The notes beneath the pieces were generated by a model. It saw nothing but the letters and a program-made list of their open reading frames with translations, had not been told where the DNA came from and did no database searches. A stretch of 64,000 bases of DNA from the NCBI RefSeq assembly GCF_001420715.1, contig NZ_LJJC01000004.1, positions 1,724,875-1,788,874 on the forward strand. Reading direction: 5' to 3'. The position numbers were made by a program, and so were the translations under genes. Origin of the DNA: Heyndrickxia shackletonii (GTDB taxonomy: Bacteria > Bacillota > Bacilli > Bacillales > Bacillaceae_C). Positions 6,750 through 14,878 of the stretch are shown one piece after another. Position 1 is the stretch's first letter. Each line of letters begins with the position of its first letter.

Positions 6750-7943
6750 ATGTTGTATTGGAAGCGTAATTTATGGATACTTTGGATTGGCGCGTTTTTT
6801 ACCTCAGCAAGCTACTCAATGGTAATTCCTTTTTTGCCATTATTTCTACTTCAAATTGGAGTAAATCAACATACGGAAATGTGGTCAGGTATATTATTTA
6901 GTGCTGCTTTCTTTGCAGGTGCTATTGCATCACCGTATTGGGGAATGTTGTCTGACCGATATGGTCGAAAGCCAATGATTATAAGGGCGGGAATAGCATT
7001 ATTTGTAATCTATACACTTACAGCCTTTGTAACGAATCCCTACGAATTACTTATTTTAAGAATATTGCAAGGTCTTTTATCAGGATACATTCCCGGAGCA
7101 ATAGCATTGATTGGAACCAATACTCCAAATGACAGGGTTGGATATGCGCTTGCTATGATTTCAACCGCTACTGCCTCTGGAGGTGTTGTCGGTCCATTAT
7201 TAGGCGGAGGTATTGCGGAATTAGCAGGCAATCGTTTTTCTTTCGCAAGTGCTGGAATTCTTGTCTTTCTATCTACATTATTAGTGATTTTTTGGGTTAA
7301 AGAGAAAAATTTTACACCAAGCAAATCAAAAGGCTCTGTTTTCATGGATATAAAGGAGGCGGCAGCCAATCGTACTTTTATGATTGTAATGGTATTGACA
7401 GTGATAACATCGTGTTCTTTAATGACTATTGAACCAGTACTTCCATTATATATTGTGAAACTTGGCGGAGCGACGAAAAATGCGTCCTTTATAGCGGGAA
7501 TCGTATTTTCCTTGCCAGGTATTGCTAGTGTCATTTTTGGTCCATTTTGGGGGAAATTTGCCGATAAAGTAGGCTTCCGCAAGGTTTTGATGATTGGCCT
7601 TCTTGGTGGAGGAATAGGTACATTCGCTCAGATGATATTTGGTCATATTTGGGGATTTTCCATTGTCCGTTTTATGTTTGGAATTTTCTTTTGTGCTGTA
7701 TTTCCTGCAATCAATGGGCTTGTTGTCCGTTCAACTCGGGAAGATTTCAGAGGACGTGCATTTGGGTTAAATCAAACTGCTAACCAAATTGGTGGCATGA
7801 TTGGTCCAATGATTGGTGGATTTATAGGGGGAATCTTTCCGATTCAAACCGTATTTCTTGTAACAGGCATACTTCTAATCGCAGCTATGAGCATGGCATA
7901 TTTAACAAAAGAAAAACAAATAAAAAAAATCTCCACCATATAA
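6750..7943 (+). CDS. DHA1-family multidrug-type MFS transporter
   Basis: A 397-residue, 12-helix exporter. Both half-molecule loop motifs are clear: GMLSDRYGRKP after helix 2 and GKFADKVGFRK in the second half. The antiporter motif GVVGPLLGGGI is in helix 5, with a related GGMIGPMIGG later. This fits TetA/MdtG-like drug:H+ antiporters. ATG 6750 follows AAGGAGAG. It stands alone between the sedolisin gene and sigK with no local regulator. The substrate cannot be inferred. Confidence 0.85.
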   Translation: MLYWKRNLWILWIGAFFTSASYSMVIPFLPLFLLQIGVNQHTEMWSGILFSAAFFAGAIASPYWGMLSDRYGRKPMIIRAGIALFVIYTLTAFVTNPYELLILRILQGLLSGYIPGAIALIGTNTPNDRVGYALAMISTATASGGVVGPLLGGGIAELAGNRFSFASAGILVFLSTLLVIFWVKEKNFTPSKSKGSVFMDIKEAAANRTFMIVMVLTVITSCSLMTIEPVLPLYIVKLGGATKNASFIAGIVFSLPGIASVIFGPFWGKFADKVGFRKVLMIGLLGGGIGTFAQMIFGHIWGFSIVRFMFGIFFCAVFPAINGLVVRSTREDFRGRAFGLNQTANQIGGMIGPMIGGFIGGIFPIQTVFLVTGILLIAAMSMAYLTKEKQIKKISTI

Positions 7944-8010
7944 GGTGTCAGGCACTTCTTATGGACATTTTGGGATTTTGTCCACTTCACACGGACAGTT
8001 TTTAGTGCAG
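7944..8010 (+). repeat. intergenic repeat-like segment (GGTGTCAGGCAC motif)
   Basis: The 197 bases between the pump and sigK hold no gene. GGTGTCAGGCACT at 7943-7955 followed by short GGAC/GTCC inverted segments resembles a short dispersed element I remember from other Bacillaceae chromosomes. There is only one copy in this window, so the call rests on memory. Confidence 0.3.
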
Positions 8011-8140
8011 ATTTGTTGAAAGCGCAAGAGTGAAAGGAAAAGGGGTAATTTTCCATATAAATTTATCTTCCGGACAGACACAAATAACCTTCGTTTAACA
8101 TAAGCATTACTATAGGCAAAAGCCTAACGGAGGTGAAAAA

Positions 8141-8866
8141 ATGTCCGGTATCTTAACTGCTATAGGTTATTTATTTAAAGAACTTGTTTTTTTGGTTTCA
8201 TATGTAAAGAATAATGCTTTTCCACAGCCGCTTTCAGCCGGTGAGGAACGGAAATTTTTACGAAAAATGGCGGAAGGCGATGAAGAAGCCCGGAACATTT
8301 TAATCGAGCATAATTTACGATTAGTGGCCCATATAGTAAAAAAATTCGAAAATACCGGCGAGGATGTTGAAGATCTAATCTCGATTGGGACGATAGGATT
8401 AATTAAAGCCATTGAAAGTTATTCGGAAGGAAAAGGCACGAAGCTGGCCACATATGCTGCGAGATGTATAGAGAACGAAATTCTGATGCATCTGCGCGCT
8501 TTAAAGAAAACAAAAAAAGATATTTCATTACATGATCCTATTGGCCAAGATAAAGAAGGAAATGAAATATCGTTAATAGATGTATTAAAATCCGATGCCG
8601 AAGATGTTTTTGACACTATACAGCTAAGCATGGAATTAGAAAAAGTAAAAGAATATATCCGGGTCCTGGATGACCGTGAAAAAGAAGTAATCATCGGAAG
8701 GTTTGGTTTAGATCTTCAAAAAGAGAAAACGCAAAGAGAAATCGCCAAAGAGCTGGGTATTTCCAGAAGCTATGTGTCACGAATTGAAAAGCGTGCATTA
8801 ATGAAGATGTTTCATGAATTTTATCGTGCAGAAAAAGAAAAGCTGAAAAGAAACCAACAAGAATAA
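8141..8866 (+). CDS. sigK: RNA polymerase sporulation factor pro-sigma-K
   Basis: A 241-residue late mother-cell sigma factor. The N-terminal pro-sequence (residues 1-20, ending FLVS) is followed by Y21[10 protein letters not shown], the processing site used by the SpoIVFB protease in Bacillus. Regions 2 ([19 protein letters not shown]) and 4 ([20 protein letters not shown]) are intact. The gene is continuous, unlike B. subtilis 168 where the skin element splits it, so no recombinase is needed to build it. GGAGGTG lies before ATG 8141. A mother-cell promoter is expected; I could not fix one with confidence. Confidence 0.97.
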   Translation: MSGILTAIGYLFKELVFLVSYVKNNAFPQPLSAGEERKFLRKMAEGDEEARNILIEHNLRLVAHIVKKFENTGEDVEDLISIGTIGLIKAIESYSEGKGTKLATYAARCIENEILMHLRALKKTKKDISLHDPIGQDKEGNEISLIDVLKSDAEDVFDTIQLSMELEKVKEYIRVLDDREKEVIIGRFGLDLQKEKTQREIAKELGISRSYVSRIEKRALMKMFHEFYRAEKEKLKRNQQE

Positions 8867-8898
8867 AAATTCGGGCCTATGTCTGTCCGAATTTTTTT
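8866..8898 (+). terminator. terminator of sigK
   Basis: AAATTCGG at 8867-8874 pairs with CCGAATTT at 8887-8894, followed by further T residues, directly after the sigK stop. Confidence 0.8.
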
Positions 8899-8950
8899 AT
8901 GGTATTGGAAATATTAAAATTTTACCATTTGGATAATTTTTTAAACAAGT

Positions 8951-9106
8951 GTCTACGTCTAGCTCCAGCGCCTATCGGCTAGCGGATTTCTCCGTCTCCT
9001 TCCTACGATAACACATCAGTTCGTGAACTACCTCACTGTGTTCCCTTTATCTCGAGCCTGTAACTCCGAAATCCGTACGCCGATGTGCAAGGCGCTTGCG
9101 CATTTG
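8951..9106 (+). repeat. dispersed intergenic repeat, family A copy 1
   Basis: This is the best-preserved copy. It begins GTCTAGCTCCAGCGCCTATC-like (GTCTACGTCTAGCTCCAGCG), includes GGCTAGCGGATTTC, has a central CTCACTGTGTTCCCTTTATC region, then CGAAATCCGTACGCCG, and closes with AAGGCGCTTGCGCATTT. The outer ends are partly complementary (GCGCC/GGCGC; GGATTTC/GAAATCC), so the transcript would fold into a long imperfect hairpin. No ORF. The same pattern recurs in at least six other gaps here. Confidence 0.75.
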
Positions 9107-9202
9107 TATATTTATTTCGGATTTATTAGTGTTTTAAATATTAGAAAAATTAATGAAACTAGTATATAATTAGTCCGTACCAAACCAAGAAGGGGGATTA
9201 TC

Positions 9203-10996
9203 ATGACAACTAGTACATATTCGTTAACATGGGATTTGGATGTTTTTTTTCAAGGCGGCAGTAATTCAACTGAATTTCAAACCTTTTTAGGGGAGTTGAA
9301 AGAAACGTTAAAGAGCTTCGATCAACAAGTAAGTACTTGGAGTGTTGAAAACATATTAGATGACACTTCCAGTTTTGTATCTATCCTTGAAAGTTTGCAA
9401 AATAGTACTCAAAAGCTTGGACAAGCTGGTGCTTTTGTAAGCTGTCTTCAAGCGCAAAACACGGAGGATGCAAAAGCAAATGAATTAAGAGGTGCGGTTG
9501 CTACTTTAAGAGCACAATTGAATACAATTTTGACGAACTTTGATGATAAGTTAACCAATATTAAGGATGAGGATTGGAACAATCTTTTAAAGGCGGATGG
9601 AATAAACGAATTAGAATTTGTTTTAAATGAGCGCCGCCAAAAAGCGAAAGAGAAGCTTTCCAAGGATCAAGAGGCGCTTTTAAATGCATTAAGTGTTGAT
9701 GGATATCATGGCTGGGGAGAAATGTATGATTCTTTAGTAAGCAAGGTAAAGATCCCCTTTGAAGAAAACGGAGAGATAAAGAAACTGTCTGTCGGACAGG
9801 CCCATAACAAATTTTCAGACCCAGATAGAGAAACTAGAAAAGATGTTTTCCGTAAATGGGAGGAAGCATGGGATGATAAGGCAGATTTATTTGCTGCTAC
9901 TTTAAACCATTTAGCAGGATTCCGCTTAACCATTTACGAACAAAGAGGTTGGGATAAAGTTTTAAAAGAACCATTAAGCTACAATAGAATGAAAAAAGAA
10001 ACCCTTGATATGATGTGGCAGGTAATTAGCGATTACAAACAACCGTTTGTGGAGTATTTAAATCGCAAGGCAGAAATGTTAGGAGTTGAAAAATTAAGCT
10101 GGTATGATTTGGATGCACCAGTAGGGGATGTAAACAGCCTTTTTAGTTTTGATGAGGGCGCTGAATTTATCATTAACCATTTCGGAGAATTTGGAGAAAA
10201 TCTTGCTAACTTTACCAAAAAGGCATTTGAGGATAGCTGGATTGAAGCAGAGGACCGTGCAGGAAAACGTCCTGGAGGTTTTTGTACAGGATTTCCATTA
10301 AGCAGTCAATCAAGAATATTTATGACCTATTCAGGTACTCCGTCCAATGTTTCAACACTTGCACATGAATTAGGGCATGCTTTCCATTCCTATGCATTAA
10401 GGGATGTTCACCCTTTAAAACGGGGATATGCCATGAATGTTGCAGAAACAGCCTCTACCTTCGCGGAAATGATTGTAGCTGACGCGTCAGTAAAAAATGC
10501 TAAAGACGATAAAGAAAGATTAACTTTACTTGAGGATAAGGTTCAAAGGTCCGTAGCTCTTCTAATGAACATTCATGCACGTTTCTTATTTGAAACAAGA
10601 TTTTATGAAGAACGCAAAAATGGATTAGTTAGTAAAAATCGATTAAATGAGCTCATGATGGAAGCACAAAAAGAAGCCTATGGCAACGGACTTGAGGAAT
10701 ACCATCCTTTATTCTGGGCTTCAAAATTGCACTTCTTTATTACAGGAGTTCCTTTTTATAACTTCCCATATACCTTCGGATATTTATTTTCACTAGGTAT
10801 TTATGCTCAAGCTCTGAAAGAAGGCAAGGGTTATGAGGAAAAATATATGGCCCTTTTAAGAGATACTGGTTCTATGAATGTGGAAGAATTAGCATTAAAA
10901 CATTTGAATGTTGATCTTACACAAAGAGATTTCTGGGAAGCTGGAGTAAAGCTTTGTGTAAAAGATGTAGAAGAATTTTTGGAAATGACAAAATAA
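9203..10996 (+). CDS. M3-family oligoendopeptidase (PepF-like)
   Basis: A 597-residue cytosolic zinc oligopeptidase of the M3 family, full length. The zinc site HELGH is at residues 388-392 within LAHELGHAFHSYAL, with the downstream glutamate region ETASTFAEMIV. There is no signal peptide. Such enzymes trim short peptides of roughly 6-20 residues. GAAGGGGG precedes ATG 9203. It is monocistronic between repeat family A copy 1 and a bidirectional terminator shared with pssA. A more exact subgroup cannot be fixed by eye. Confidence 0.92.
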   Translation: MTTSTYSLTWDLDVFFQGGSNSTEFQTFLGELKETLKSFDQQVSTWSVENILDDTSSFVSILESLQNSTQKLGQAGAFVSCLQAQNTEDAKANELRGAVATLRAQLNTILTNFDDKLTNIKDEDWNNLLKADGINELEFVLNERRQKAKEKLSKDQEALLNALSVDGYHGWGEMYDSLVSKVKIPFEENGEIKKLSVGQAHNKFSDPDRETRKDVFRKWEEAWDDKADLFAATLNHLAGFRLTIYEQRGWDKVLKEPLSYNRMKKETLDMMWQVISDYKQPFVEYLNRKAEMLGVEKLSWYDLDAPVGDVNSLFSFDEGAEFIINHFGEFGENLANFTKKAFEDSWIEAEDRAGKRPGGFCTGFPLSSQSRIFMTYSGTPSNVSTLAHELGHAFHSYALRDVHPLKRGYAMNVAETASTFAEMIVADASVKNAKDDKERLTLLEDKVQRSVALLMNIHARFLFETRFYEERKNGLVSKNRLNELMMEAQKEAYGNGLEEYHPLFWASKLHFFITGVPFYNFPYTFGYLFSLGIYAQALKEGKGYEEKYMALLRDTGSMNVEELALKHLNVDLTQRDFWEAGVKLCVKDVEEFLEMTK

Positions 10997-11002
10997 AAAC
11001 AT

Positions 11003-11048
11003 ATGCGAAAGCACCGCAGCTCTAGCGGATGGATTTCGGAGTCGCAGA
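11003..11048 (+). repeat. short fragment resembling repeat family A
   Basis: GCAGCTCTAGCGGATGGATTTCGGAGTCGC resembles the left end of family A (CTAGCGGATTTC..CGTC). Only about 45 bases remain before the pepF/pssA terminator. Confidence 0.3.
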
Positions 11049-11052
11049 ATGT

Positions 11053-11083
11053 AAAAAATCCGGCAGATGCCGGATTTTTTTTT
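11053..11083. terminator. bidirectional terminator between pepF-like gene and pssA
   Basis: AAAAAATCCGGC (11053-11064), loop AGAT, then GCCGGATTTTTT (11069-11080) with more T. A-rich and T-rich flanks make it work for both convergent genes; the pssA stop is at 11082. Confidence 0.88.
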
Positions 11084-11621
11084 ATATCTTTTTGAGTTTA
11101 AACGAAGAAATCATTAAGATGGACAAAATGATAATAATAAATAAATATGAATGCGGTGGGAGATACGGAATGCCTAAATAACTTAAAGTGAGTAAACAAC
11201 CTGCTGCAGTAATTGGCATACCCGTAAAATATCCGTTACTTTCTGTAATGTTAAAACGTGCAAGGCGGTAAGCTCCACATCCAATGTACAAAATGGTAAA
11301 AAATAATCCCGGAAATCCAAACAAATTTAATATTCCTTGGTATAATAATAAAGCTGGAGCGACACCAAATGATATAATATCACTCATAGAATCAAGCTGT
11401 TTCCCAAGATCCGATTCGATATTTAGCTTTCTTGCAATTAAACCATCAAATCGGTCCGCGAGGGCGGCCAGAAAAATTAACAATAAACTTAAGCTTAGCT
11501 GTCCACGGACTGCTATCAAAATGGCAAATCCTCCTAAACTTAAATTCGTTAAAGTCATTAAATTAGCCGTTTGTGCTCTAAGTTTTTTAACAGTTTGATC
11601 AAAAACGCCAGACCAAAACAA
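11082..11621 (-). CDS. pssA: CDP-diacylglycerol--serine O-phosphatidyltransferase
   Basis: A 179-residue membrane enzyme that makes phosphatidylserine from CDP-diacylglycerol and serine. The CDP-alcohol phosphotransferase signature is complete: ADRFDGLIARKL, then GKQLDSMSDIISFG. Several hydrophobic helices follow. The start is TTG 11619-11621, preceded on the minus strand by AGGAGGTGAT. It is transcribed away from psd, which uses its product. In B. subtilis the two genes share one operon; here they are divergent, about 116 bases apart. Confidence 0.92.
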   Translation of the reverse strand: MFWSGVFDQTVKKLRAQTANLMTLTNLSLGGFAILIAVRGQLSLSLLLIFLAALADRFDGLIARKLNIESDLGKQLDSMSDIISFGVAPALLLYQGILNLFGFPGLFFTILYIGCGAYRLARFNITESNGYFTGMPITAAGCLLTLSYLGIPYLPPHSYLFIIIILSILMISSFKLKKI

Positions 11622-11677
11622 ATAAGATCACCTCCTGTAAGAAGGATTTAAATTCACATATTTATCTATATTATATT

Positions 11678-11706
11678 ATTATATGCCTAAATGACATTAA
11701 AGTTAA
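11678..11706 (-). promoter_or_regulatory. probable sigma-A promoter of pssA
   Basis: On the minus strand TTAACT (11701-11706), a 17-base spacer and TATAAT (11678-11683) form a good promoter reading into pssA. It lies in the shared pssA/psd gap. Confidence 0.6.
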
Positions 11707-11737
11707 GAAGAATTTTTTTGAATATGGAGGTTTTACA

Positions 11738-12520
11738 TTGAAGACCTGGTTTTACCGATTGTTGATCGAATTAACAAATCATAAATTCACATCCCAATTA
11801 TTGAAAAATTTTGCGGAGTCCAAATGGAGTAAAGTATTAATACCATCTTATGCAAAAATTTATCATATTAATCAAACTGAAATGCAACATGATATTCATT
11901 CATATGATAATCTTCATGAATTTTTTACAAGAAAGTTAAAGCCGGGTGCACGTCAGTTTATAAATGATCGTAATATCATTACGAGCCCAGTTGACGGTGT
12001 ATTAGAAGATAGTGGAATGATTGAAGCTGATAAGATGATTACTGTAAAAGGGAAACAGTATTCAATAAAAGAAATGATTGGGGATGATGACCGAATAAAA
12101 AAATATATTGGAGGGAAATTCCTTATCTTATATTTAAGCCCGAGTCATTATCATCGAATACATAGCCCTATTGATGGAGAGGTCATTACACAATATGCTT
12201 TAGGAACAAAGTCTTATCCTGTAAATCGGTATGGTTTAAAATACGGGAAATCCCCTTTATCTAAAAACTATCGGGTAATAACTGAATTAAAAACAGGGAG
12301 CAGTCATTTATTATTTGTCAAAGTTGGTGCAATGTTCATTAATTCCATTGAATGCATTGCAAAACATCATAATTGGCGTAAAGGAGAAGAAGTTGCTTAT
12401 TTTTCATTTGGCTCCACCGTTGTTCTTTTGTTCGAAAAGGATTCCTTCGAGATTCACGAATATATACAGGTGCCATTTGATATTAAAGTTGGCGAACCAT
12501 TAGGGCAAATTAATAATTAG
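11738..12520 (+). CDS. psd: phosphatidylserine decarboxylase proenzyme
   Basis: A 260-residue enzyme converting phosphatidylserine to phosphatidylethanolamine at the membrane. The self-cleavage site is G225-S226-T227 (SFGSTVVLLF); cleavage makes the pyruvoyl group on the small alpha chain. The conserved ITSPVDGVLEDSG and LSPSHYHRIHSPIDG segments are present. The start is TTG 11738 after ATGGAGG. It is divergent from pssA, so the two steps of PE synthesis sit back to back. Confidence 0.95.
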   Translation: MKTWFYRLLIELTNHKFTSQLLKNFAESKWSKVLIPSYAKIYHINQTEMQHDIHSYDNLHEFFTRKLKPGARQFINDRNIITSPVDGVLEDSGMIEADKMITVKGKQYSIKEMIGDDDRIKKYIGGKFLILYLSPSHYHRIHSPIDGEVITQYALGTKSYPVNRYGLKYGKSPLSKNYRVITELKTGSSHLLFVKVGAMFINSIECIAKHHNWRKGEEVAYFSFGSTVVLLFEKDSFEIHEYIQVPFDIKVGEPLGQINN

Positions 12521-12527
12521 CAAAGAA

Positions 12528-12554
12528 ATATCCCTGCTAAAACCGCAGGGATAT
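12528..12554. terminator. hairpin between psd and sda
   Basis: ATATCCCTGC/GCAGGGATAT (12528-12537/12545-12554) form a perfect 10-bp stem between the convergent psd and sda. The T tract is poor on both sides, so terminator strength is uncertain. Confidence 0.55.
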
Positions 12555-12559
12555 AAATA

Positions 12560-12700
12560 TCAAGATGAAATTTTTATTTTATGTGTTAATGAACGACGGT
12601 GAATTTCTAACTCAATGAGGCGTATAAAATCCTGGCTTAAATGTAATTCCTTCGCTTTAAAGTAGGATTCAATTAGTAATTCATTTGATAATTTTCTCAT
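12560..12700 (-). CDS. sda: sporulation checkpoint inhibitor of KinA
   Basis: A 46-residue protein, [20 protein letters not shown]..., ending [12 protein letters not shown]. It matches the length and sequence pattern I know for B. subtilis Sda ([18 protein letters not shown]), a helical hairpin that blocks the sporulation kinase KinA when replication is initiating or DNA is damaged. The ATG at 12698-12700 has GGAGGTGAT on the minus strand. Position next to yqeG is conserved. The DnaA boxes upstream are the expected control element. Confidence 0.93.
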   Translation of the reverse strand: MRKLSNELLIESYFKAKELHLSQDFIRLIELEIHRRSLTHKIKISS

Positions 12701-12812
12701 AAGCCATCACCTCCACTTTGACGTTCTACAAAAAGATTTGCTGAATATAATGTAGGTTGTCATGTTGTAATTTAACTCTATCAAACAATAAGTGATAGAA
12801 CAAGCGTTCCAA

Positions 12813-12911
12813 CTATCCACAAAGAACCGTGGATAACCTGTTATTAACTTGTTTATAATTGGAAGAAGAGTGTATAAATCAGTGTGTAAAATGTGTATAA
12901 AATTATCCACA
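12813..12911. promoter_or_regulatory. cluster of DnaA boxes upstream of sda
   Basis: A perfect TTATCCACA is at 12903-12911 and TGTGTATAA (TTATNCACA class, reverse) at 12892-12900. Single-mismatch boxes are CTATCCACA 12813-12821, CGTGGATAA 12828-12836, TGTTTATAA 12850-12858 and AGTGTATAA 12869-12877. Six sites in 99 bases lie between divergent sda and yqeG. DnaA is known to activate sda in B. subtilis; a second role as a DnaA-binding locus is possible. The 378-base gap holds nothing else I can support. Confidence 0.85.
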
Positions 12912-13078
12912 AGTGTAGGGAAAAGGTGGATTTTGTCGAATTTTCTTTAGAAATTTCTTATATTTCCATCATGTTTTTATTTTTAGCTACTGAACAATGG
13001 GCACACAAATAGTTTTTCTTCTTTGATTATGAAAAAATAATTGATATGATTAAACGGTAAAAATAGAATGGAGTGTAC

Positions 13079-13609
13079 ATGATTTTGCTATTAAATAATT
13101 TTTTGCCTAACGAACATGTTAAGGATGTTTTTCAAATAGACCCGCAAAGCTTAAAGGCTAGAGGGGTGAAAGCTATCATTACAGATTTGGATAATACATT
13201 AGTAGAGTGGGATCGTCCGAATGCAACACCAAATTTAATAAAATGGTTTGCCAATATGAAAGAACATAATATCCTTGTTACCATCGTTTCTAATAATCAA
13301 GAAAAAAGGGTAAAAGCGTTTGCTGACCCACTTGGTATCCCGTTTATTTACGAAGCAAGAAAACCGCTCGTTAAGGCATTTAACAAAGCAGTAGCAATGA
13401 TGGGAGTAAAAAAAGAAGAAACAGTAGTGATTGGTGATCAATTACTAACAGATGTCCTTGGCGGGAATAGGAGTGGCTTTTATACTATTTTAGTTGTTCC
13501 TGTTGCACAATCGGACGGATTCGCGACCCGTTTCAATCGGATGATTGAACGAAGAATTATGGCTTGGTTTAAGAGAAAAGGATTATTACAATGGGAGGAT
13601 AAAATGTGA
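13079..13609 (+). CDS. yqeG: YqeG, HAD-family phosphatase (IIIA type)
   Basis: A 176-residue protein with HAD motif I D36-L-D38-N-T at ITDLDNTLVEW, VSNN after it and a GDQLLTDVLGG motif III/IV region. This fits the YqeG IIIA phosphatase family; the natural substrate is not established to my knowledge. A GTG at 13073 is in frame but overlaps the TGGAG site, so ATG 13079 is preferred and matches the family N-terminus. It is first gene of a compact cluster and overlaps yqeH by 4 bases. Confidence 0.93.
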   Translation: MILLLNNFLPNEHVKDVFQIDPQSLKARGVKAIITDLDNTLVEWDRPNATPNLIKWFANMKEHNILVTIVSNNQEKRVKAFADPLGIPFIYEARKPLVKAFNKAVAMMGVKKEETVVIGDQLLTDVLGGNRSGFYTILVVPVAQSDGFATRFNRMIERRIMAWFKRKGLLQWEDKM

Positions 13610-14712
13610 ATAGATCAGAAATAACATGCATCGGCTGCGGGGTTACGATTCAAACCGATGACCCAAAACAAATAGGATACGCTCCACCTTCCTCGTTGGG
13701 GAAGGAATCTGTTATTTGTCAGCGTTGTTTTCGACTTAAGCATTATAATGAAGTGCAAGATGTTTCATTAACTGATGATGACTTTTTAAAAATATTAAAT
13801 GGGTTATCAGAAGTCGATGGTCTAATTGTAAAAATAGTAGACATTTTTGACTTTAATGGCAGCTGGCTGCCGGGATTACACCGCTTTGTAGGGAAAAATC
13901 CTATATTACTGATTGGTAATAAAGAAGATTTACTTCCTAAATCAGTGAAAAGATCAAAGCTTATTCAGTGGATGAAGCATGAGGCAAAACAATTAGGGTT
14001 GCAGCCAATTGATGTCTTATTAGTAAGTGCTACAAAAGGAAGCTCCATAGACGAAGCGATTGACACAATCGAACATTATCGAAATGGTAAGGATGTTTAT
14101 GTTGTTGGATGTACGAATGTAGGAAAGTCTACATTTATTAATCGGATTATCAAAAATGTAGCTGGGGAAGATGATGTTATCACTACTTCCCATTTTCCAG
14201 GGACAACCCTTGATATGATTGAAATTCCTTTAGATGATGGAAGTGCCTTAGTAGACACTCCTGGAATCATCAATCATCATCAAATGGCCCATTTCGTTGA
14301 TAAAAAGGATTTAAAACTCATAACACCGAAAAAAGAAATAAAGCCAATGGTTTTTCAGCTTAATGAGGGACAAACGTTATTTTTCGGAGGCTTAGCTCGC
14401 CTTGATTATATGAGTGGCGGAAGACGCTCCCTTATTTGCTATGTTTCAAATGAGCTGAAGATTCATCGAACGAAGATGGAAAATGCTGAATCACTATATA
14501 AAAAACATGTCGGAGAGCTTCTCCAACCGCCAAGGAAAAATGATTTGGAAGAATTTCCACCTTTAGTTCGTCATGAATTTTCTCTAAAACAGGGAAAAAC
14601 AGATATTGTCTTTTCAGGACTTGGCTGGGTAACCATTAATGATCCTGGAGCTGTTGTCGCAGCGTATGTTCCAAAAGGGGTTAGTGTGTTAACTCGTCCA
14701 TCTTTAATATAA
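13606..14712 (+). CDS. yqeH: circularly permuted GTPase for 30S ribosome assembly
   Basis: A 368-residue GTPase. An N-terminal zinc-finger-like region (CIGCG, then CQRCFRLKHYN) precedes a permuted G domain: G4 NKEDLLPK and G5 SATKG come before G1 GCTNVGKST and G3 DTPG. That order defines the YqeH/YlqF class. It acts in 30S subunit maturation. The GTG start 13606 overlaps the yqeG stop (GTGA), with GGGAGGAT upstream, so the two are translationally coupled. Downstream, a repeat separates it from aroE. Confidence 0.96.
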   Translation: MNRSEITCIGCGVTIQTDDPKQIGYAPPSSLGKESVICQRCFRLKHYNEVQDVSLTDDDFLKILNGLSEVDGLIVKIVDIFDFNGSWLPGLHRFVGKNPILLIGNKEDLLPKSVKRSKLIQWMKHEAKQLGLQPIDVLLVSATKGSSIDEAIDTIEHYRNGKDVYVVGCTNVGKSTFINRIIKNVAGEDDVITTSHFPGTTLDMIEIPLDDGSALVDTPGIINHHQMAHFVDKKDLKLITPKKEIKPMVFQLNEGQTLFFGGLARLDYMSGGRRSLICYVSNELKIHRTKMENAESLYKKHVGELLQPPRKNDLEEFPPLVRHEFSLKQGKTDIVFSGLGWVTINDPGAVVAAYVPKGVSVLTRPSLI

Positions 14713-14726
14713 GGCATATAGTTTTT

Positions 14727-14858
14727 GTCTAGCTAAAGCGCCTATTGGCTAGTGGATTTCTTCGTCTCCCTATGATAAGTCAACATCAGCTCGGTTTTCT
14801 TTATCTCAGACGAAGACTACGAAATCCATACGCCGCTGGGCAAGGCGCTTGCGCATTT
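14727..14858 (+). repeat. dispersed intergenic repeat, family A copy 2
   Basis: TCTAGCTAAAGCGCCTATTG at the left and CAAGGCGCTTGCGCATTTCT at the right match copy 1 closely; the middle is shortened. It fills almost the whole gap between yqeH and aroE, stopping 20 bases before the aroE start. Confidence 0.72.
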
Positions 14859-14878
14859 CTATTTTAGGGGGAATTTTT

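Noticed and set aside
7040-7582. 180-codon frame on the minus strand
   Set aside because: Lies wholly opposite a well-conserved MFS gene; no ribosome site and no recognisable protein family.
8060-8140. Mother-cell sigma-factor promoter before sigK
   Set aside because: CATAAGCATTACTATA looks suggestive, but no spacing of a -10 (CATAnnnTA) with a matching -35 fits well enough to claim.
11284-11598. 104-codon plus-strand frame opposite pssA
   Set aside because: Fully overlapped by pssA, which has a complete CDP-alcohol transferase motif and its own promoter.
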